A stretch of DNA of 64,000 bases from Deinococcus soli (ex Cha et al. 2016). Lineage in GTDB: Bacteria; Deinococcota; Deinococci; Deinococcales; Deinococcaceae. The DNA lies in contig NZ_CP011389.1 of the NCBI RefSeq assembly GCF_001007995.1, forward strand, positions 2,766,501-2,830,500. Reading direction: 5' to 3'. Under the pieces are notes generated by a model that was not told where the DNA came from, made no database searches, and was given only the letters and a program-made list of their open reading frames with translations. The translations under genes were made by a program, and so were the position numbers. Below are positions 60,786 through 64,000 of this stretch, one piece after another. How positions within the stretch are numbered: the first letter of the stretch is position 1; each line of letters starts with the position of its first letter.

Positions 60786-61936
60786 ATCGACGCACCATGA
60801 CCGGCGGACTGCTGAGCCTCATGCTGCTGCTGGCGCCCGCCAGCGCGCAGACGGCCCCCGCCACGCCCGCCACCCCCAGCGCCGCCCCGGCCGCGCGCCC
60901 GATCCCCGCCGCGAACTACGTCGCGGTCGGCGGGTACTACTACGAGCAGGGCAAGTACGATCAGGCGTACGTCGCGTACCGCGCCGCCGCTGAACTCGAA
61001 CCCAGCAACCCGGCCGCGCTGCTCGGCCTGGGGCGCGCGCAGGTGAAACTGCGGCTGTACAGCGCCGGGATCACCACGCTGCAGAAACTCGTGACGCTCG
61101 ACCCGCGGAACTTCGACGCGCAGATCGCGCTGTCGCAGGCGTTCGTGCAGCAGTACATCGGCGCGGGGGACCGCACGCTGGTCGCCGCGAACCTCGGCGC
61201 CGCCCTGAAAGTCCTCCAGGACGCCGAGGGCGTCGCGCAGGCCGCCACGCAGAGCGGGGACCTGCTGCTCAGCCGCGTCTGGAACGAACGCGGTTACGTG
61301 TACAAACTCCAGGGTGACGCGGCGCGGGCCATCGACGCGTTCAAGCGGGCCATCGCCCTGAACGGCGAGAACGCCATCCTGCTGTACAACCTGGGCGACA
61401 TGTACTACGCCACCGGGAACGTCCCGCTGGCGCTGGACAACCTGCAGCAGGCCGTGATCCTCGACCCGCGCGATCCGTTCAACCGCGCGTACTACGCCAA
61501 GCTGCTGGCCCTGAGCGGTAACGTCGCCGCCGCCAAACCCGAGGCCGCGCAGGCCGCCCGACTGGCCCCGAAGAACGCCTATGCCGTCGGGCAGTACGGC
61601 GTCGTGAGTTACCTCGCGCGGGACGCCGTGACGGCCCGCGCGCAGCTGACGCAGGCGGTCACGCTCGACCCGCTGCGCTACCCGGAGTTCTACTACTACC
61701 TGGGTCGCCTGTCACTGGACGCCGGGGACCTGAAGGTCGCCCGCGAGCAGTTCACCCGCGCGAGCGCCCTGGGCAGCCAGAACGCCGAGTACGCCTACTA
61801 CCTGGGCCTCAGCTACGAGCGCGGGGCGGGCGCCGTCGCCCCGGACCGCCTGAAGGCCCGAGAGAACTACGAACGCGCCCTGAAGCTCATCCCCGGGTAC
61901 AAGGACGCGCAGGACGCCCTGAACCGCGTGCGCTGA
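60782..61936 (+). CDS. exported tetratricopeptide-repeat protein
   Basis: A 384-aa protein with a signal peptide (residues 1-22, SAQTA cleavage region), an Ala/Pro-rich stretch and about eight TPR-like helical pairs ([52 protein letters not shown]). GTG start with GGAGG 5 nt upstream. TPR proteins mediate protein interactions; here probably in the periplasm or at the envelope. No partner is identifiable. Confidence 0.88.
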   Translation: MNRRTMTGGLLSLMLLLAPASAQTAPATPATPSAAPAARPIPAANYVAVGGYYYEQGKYDQAYVAYRAAAELEPSNPAALLGLGRAQVKLRLYSAGITTLQKLVTLDPRNFDAQIALSQAFVQQYIGAGDRTLVAANLGAALKVLQDAEGVAQAATQSGDLLLSRVWNERGYVYKLQGDAARAIDAFKRAIALNGENAILLYNLGDMYYATGNVPLALDNLQQAVILDPRDPFNRAYYAKLLALSGNVAAAKPEAAQAARLAPKNAYAVGQYGVVSYLARDAVTARAQLTQAVTLDPLRYPEFYYYLGRLSLDAGDLKVAREQFTRASALGSQNAEYAYYLGLSYERGAGAVAPDRLKARENYERALKLIPGYKDAQDALNRVR

Positions 61937-61952
61937 TCCCGCTCGTCCCGCC

Positions 61953-61984
61953 GCAGGCCCCCTGGTTCCGACCGGGGGGCCTGC
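61953..61984 (+). terminator. hairpin terminator after the TPR gene
   Basis: Arms beginning GCAGGCCCCC (61953) and ending GGGGCCTGC (61984) pair over about 12 bp with a small bulge; no T-tract follows. Confidence 0.6.
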
Positions 61985-62478
61985 GCCCGGTCGTGCCCAG
62001 AACGCCGCGCACGGGGCTGTTCCTGAACTGACAGCAGAATTCAGAGGTATTGAAGGAGTTCCCCCAATACCTCTGAACCGAGCAGAGCGAGCATCTGGAC
62101 AGGACAGCGGTTGGCATTGGAGCCCTGGAGCGTGCTCTTGGCCTCTCAATGGAACTGGAAACCGCTGTGAGCGGACGATCTTCATGGTGGCCCGTCATTG
62201 GGACGGCCGCTGTCACAATAACCTCACAACCGTAAAAAATTCACATTGCCGTTGTGTCTCCCGGGTCGCCCAGGTGATCGTATAGCGTGTAGATGACGTC
62301 CAGCACGACTGTTCTGGCGTACATGATTTCCGTCTGACAGGGCAAGCGGCCCCCCGGGTGGGGGCGCCCGGCCCACCGTCTTCATTTTCCGCTTCGTGAG
62401 TGGCCCGAGAGGGCCGCCCGGCTACCTTGAGGCCACTTCGGACCGCGCCACCTACTCCCGCCGGTCAAAGGACCTCAC
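61985..62478. other. 494-nt intergenic region with an inverted repeat
   Basis: No convincing gene. It contains a perfect 13-bp inverted repeat (62040-62052 with 62065-62077), a plus-strand frame from about 62078 reading EQSEHLDRTAVGIGALERAL with no start codon that might be a gene remnant, and an AT-rich stretch near 62210-62250 (ACCGTAAAAAATTCACATTG). The end near 62470 carries the CAP gene's ribosome site AAAGGAC. Confidence 0.45.
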
Positions 62479-63042
62479 ATGCGCCAGTTCCTCCTGACCA
62501 GCCTGCTTCCCCTGACCGCCCTTCTCGCCTCTTGCGGCGGCCCCAGCACCCCCAGCGCCGTCGGCAGCGCCGGCAGTACCGGCGGTCAGAGCAGCGGCCC
62601 CCACGACACCGGGAATCAGACCATGAGCAGCGAAGAGGCGCAGATCCTCAGTGCGCTGAATGCCGCGCGTGGCGTGGCCCGCACCTGCGGCGGCGTGCGG
62701 TTTGAAGCGGCGGCGCCCGTCACCTGGAACGGCTACCTGGCTGCCGCGGCCCGCGCCCACGCGGCCGATATGGCCACCCGGCGGTTCTTCGACCACGTGA
62801 ACCCGGACGGGGCCACGCCCGCGCGCCGCGTCGAGAAGGCTGGCTACACCGCCTGGACCGAGGTCGCCGAGAACATCGCCGCCGGGTACACTGTCGCGAA
62901 CGTCATGCAGGGCTGGATCGACAGTGCCAGCCACTGCAAGACCCTGATGGACCCGACCCTGCGTGAAGTCGGTATCGGGTACACGTACCAGCCTGGCACG
63001 CCCTACGGAACGTACTGGGTGCAGGATTTCGGCACGCGCTGA
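62479..63042 (+). CDS. CAP-domain lipoprotein (SCP/PR1-like)
   Basis: A 187-aa exported protein. The signal peptide ends LLASC near residue 18, a lipobox, followed by a Ser/Gly linker (20-48). The CAP domain (about 55-185) has ILSALNAARGVART near 56, WNGYLAAAARAHAADMA near 78-94, the HxN in FFDHVNPDGATP near 98-109, AENIAAGY near 129-136 and the late HC of ASHCKTLMDP near 152. CAP proteins bind lipids or proteins outside the cell. Upstream ribosome site AAAGGAC. Confidence 0.92.
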   Translation: MRQFLLTSLLPLTALLASCGGPSTPSAVGSAGSTGGQSSGPHDTGNQTMSSEEAQILSALNAARGVARTCGGVRFEAAAPVTWNGYLAAAARAHAADMATRRFFDHVNPDGATPARRVEKAGYTAWTEVAENIAAGYTVANVMQGWIDSASHCKTLMDPTLREVGIGYTYQPGTPYGTYWVQDFGTR

Positions 63043-63094
63043 AGGCGCAGGGGACGCCGGCGGCTGAAGGCCCGTCCCCGACACAGGAACGACC

Positions 63095-63130
63095 GGGCGG
63101 GGCGACTCTGTGAGGGGAGTCGTCCCGCCC
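63095..63130. terminator. bidirectional hairpin terminator
   Basis: Fourteen-bp arms (63095-63108 and 63117-63130) with one G-U and an 8-nt loop lie between the convergent CAP and DUF937 genes. Confidence 0.7.
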
Positions 63131-63217
63131 ACGACGTGACCCCCACAGGCAGGCGCCCCGGTGTCGTCGGCAGCGCCGGGCCTTCCCTGTGGAGGGGTGT
63201 TCAGTGACGTGGTGCGG

Positions 63218-63955
63218 TCAGCGGCGACCGCCGAACATGCCGATCAGATCGTCCAGGGCGTTGCCGTCTCTGTCGCCGTCCAGCGCGCGGTTCAACGTGC
63301 CGAACAGGTCACCGCCGCCCGGCGCGCTGGTCTGCGCGGCCCCCGCGGTGGGGTAGCCGGGCAGCACAGTGCCGCCTCCCAGCACGCTGCCCGGGTGCGG
63401 CTGCTGCACCGGCGCGCGCTGCTGCCCGCCGCCCAGGATGCCGCCGAGCACGCTGCCCAATCCGCCGCCCCCCACCAGGCCGCCCAGGATGCTGCCCAGG
63501 TCCGGGCCGCCCCCCTGACCGGTGGTCTGCCCGCTGTTCGTACTCATCCCGCCCCCCTGCCGCTGACGGCCCAGGTACGCCAGGACCAGCGGGGCCAGCA
63601 TGCTCAGAATCTGCATGGCGAGCTGCGGGTCGATGCCGGCGCGTTTGCCGACGGCCTGCGCCGCCTGGGCCTGCTGGCCGCCAAACACGTGCCCCAGGAT
63701 CTTCTGACCGTCGTGGGTGTCAGGCACCTGCCCGCCGGCGAAGGCGTCCAGCGCCGACCCGTCGTGGCGGTTCAGGGCGCCGCTCAGGGTGTCCAGGCCG
63801 CCGGGCTGCGCGGCGTTGCGGGTCAGGGCGCCCAGCAGCAGCGGCAACGCCGCCTGCATGGCCACCTGCGTCTGCTGCGGGCTGGTGCCCGCCTGCTGCC
63901 CGATGCGCTGCTCTGCCTGCCCCATTCCGCCCAGCATGTTGAAGATGTCCATCAT
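63218..63955 (-). CDS. DUF937 family protein
   Basis: A 245-aa cytoplasmic protein. Residues 10-130 match the DUF937 pattern (QAALPLLLGALTRNAAQPGG, GQKILGHVFGG, MLAPLVLAYLGRQR), an all-helical family of unknown function in which N-terminal residues resemble a defence-linked HTH-like region in some members. The C-terminal half is Gly/Gln-rich and low complexity, ending DRDGNALDDLIGMFGGRR. AAGGGAGGAA 8 nt before the ATG is a normal ribosome site. The gene is complete within the window. Confidence 0.85.
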   Translation of the reverse strand: MMDIFNMLGGMGQAEQRIGQQAGTSPQQTQVAMQAALPLLLGALTRNAAQPGGLDTLSGALNRHDGSALDAFAGGQVPDTHDGQKILGHVFGGQQAQAAQAVGKRAGIDPQLAMQILSMLAPLVLAYLGRQRQGGGMSTNSGQTTGQGGGPDLGSILGGLVGGGGLGSVLGGILGGGQQRAPVQQPHPGSVLGGGTVLPGYPTAGAAQTSAPGGGDLFGTLNRALDGDRDGNALDDLIGMFGGRR

Positions 63956-64000
63956 GATGCGTTCCTCCCTTGGGATGCGCCCAGCCTAAGCCTCCCCGGC

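Overview
The window is GC-rich, densely packed chromosomal DNA whose protein families and promoter style point to a Deinococcus species. Evidence: a RecD2-type helicase, SbcCD, prepilin-like proteins with DUF4900-like architecture, and many genes whose only start signal is a TAnnnT -10 hexamer 6-9 nt before ATG/GTG, i.e. predicted leaderless mRNAs, which are typical of Deinococcus. Most of the window is ordinary housekeeping sequence; genes are separated by GC-rich hairpin terminators, often shared by convergent neighbours.

Layout. 0-9 kb: a 2-hydroxyacid dehydrogenase, small methyltransferase, phosphodiesterase-like protein, HIT protein, mnmA with an overlapping DUF5063-like partner, a FadR-type regulator with a fatty-acid hydroxylase, divergent from a lysA-like decarboxylase, then a NERD/zinc-ribbon protein. 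9-20 kb: secreted phospholipase A2-like lipoprotein, TetR, TerC, an unusual nucleotidyltransferase/lasso-B2-protease fusion, hslO, an oligopeptide-binding lipoprotein and a NarL-type two-component pair. 20-25 kb: envelope and carbohydrate genes (two glycosyltransferases, two NodB-like proteins, an MFS transporter). 25-34 kb: recR-ybaB, peroxiredoxin, NrtR-like Nudix protein, glycogen-debranching-type glucosidase, infC, glutaredoxin, metallophosphoesterase, tandem DUF805 proteins and two GNAT genes, one frameshifted. 34-39 kb: thrS with an elaborate leader, a PadR gene carrying an amber codon beside its membrane partner, a DsbA-like protein and tRNA-Cys/tRNA-Val.

39-43.9 kb is an accessory island. 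The last 16 bp of tRNA-Val are repeated at 43878-43893, giving an att-like pair around about 4.9 kb that holds an endolysin-like remnant, a hydrolase broken by a precisely definable 870-bp IS5-family element (TAA duplication), a small WGxxGxxG protein, and a 1176-bp IS4-family element (9-bp duplication) sitting in another decayed reading frame. No integrase was seen, so the island looks immobilised. 44-50 kb: PIN/TRAM protein, sbcD-sbcC, and a gene-poor, AT-richer stretch followed by an isolated 40-aa cationic mini-gene. 50-58 kb: MFS transporter, HTH regulator, recD2 and a four-gene prepilin operon. 58-64 kb: pyrG, coaE, a TPR protein coupled to a mini-cistron, a CAP lipoprotein and a DUF937 protein.

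The most interesting signals are a predicted peptide-coding attenuator upstream of thrS, the island with its reconstructable insertions, the nucleotidyltransferase/B2 fusion without a visible RiPP precursor, and a dispersed ATCAACC palindromic repeat found at three gene ends. All assignments come from reading the sequence alone; no database search was run.
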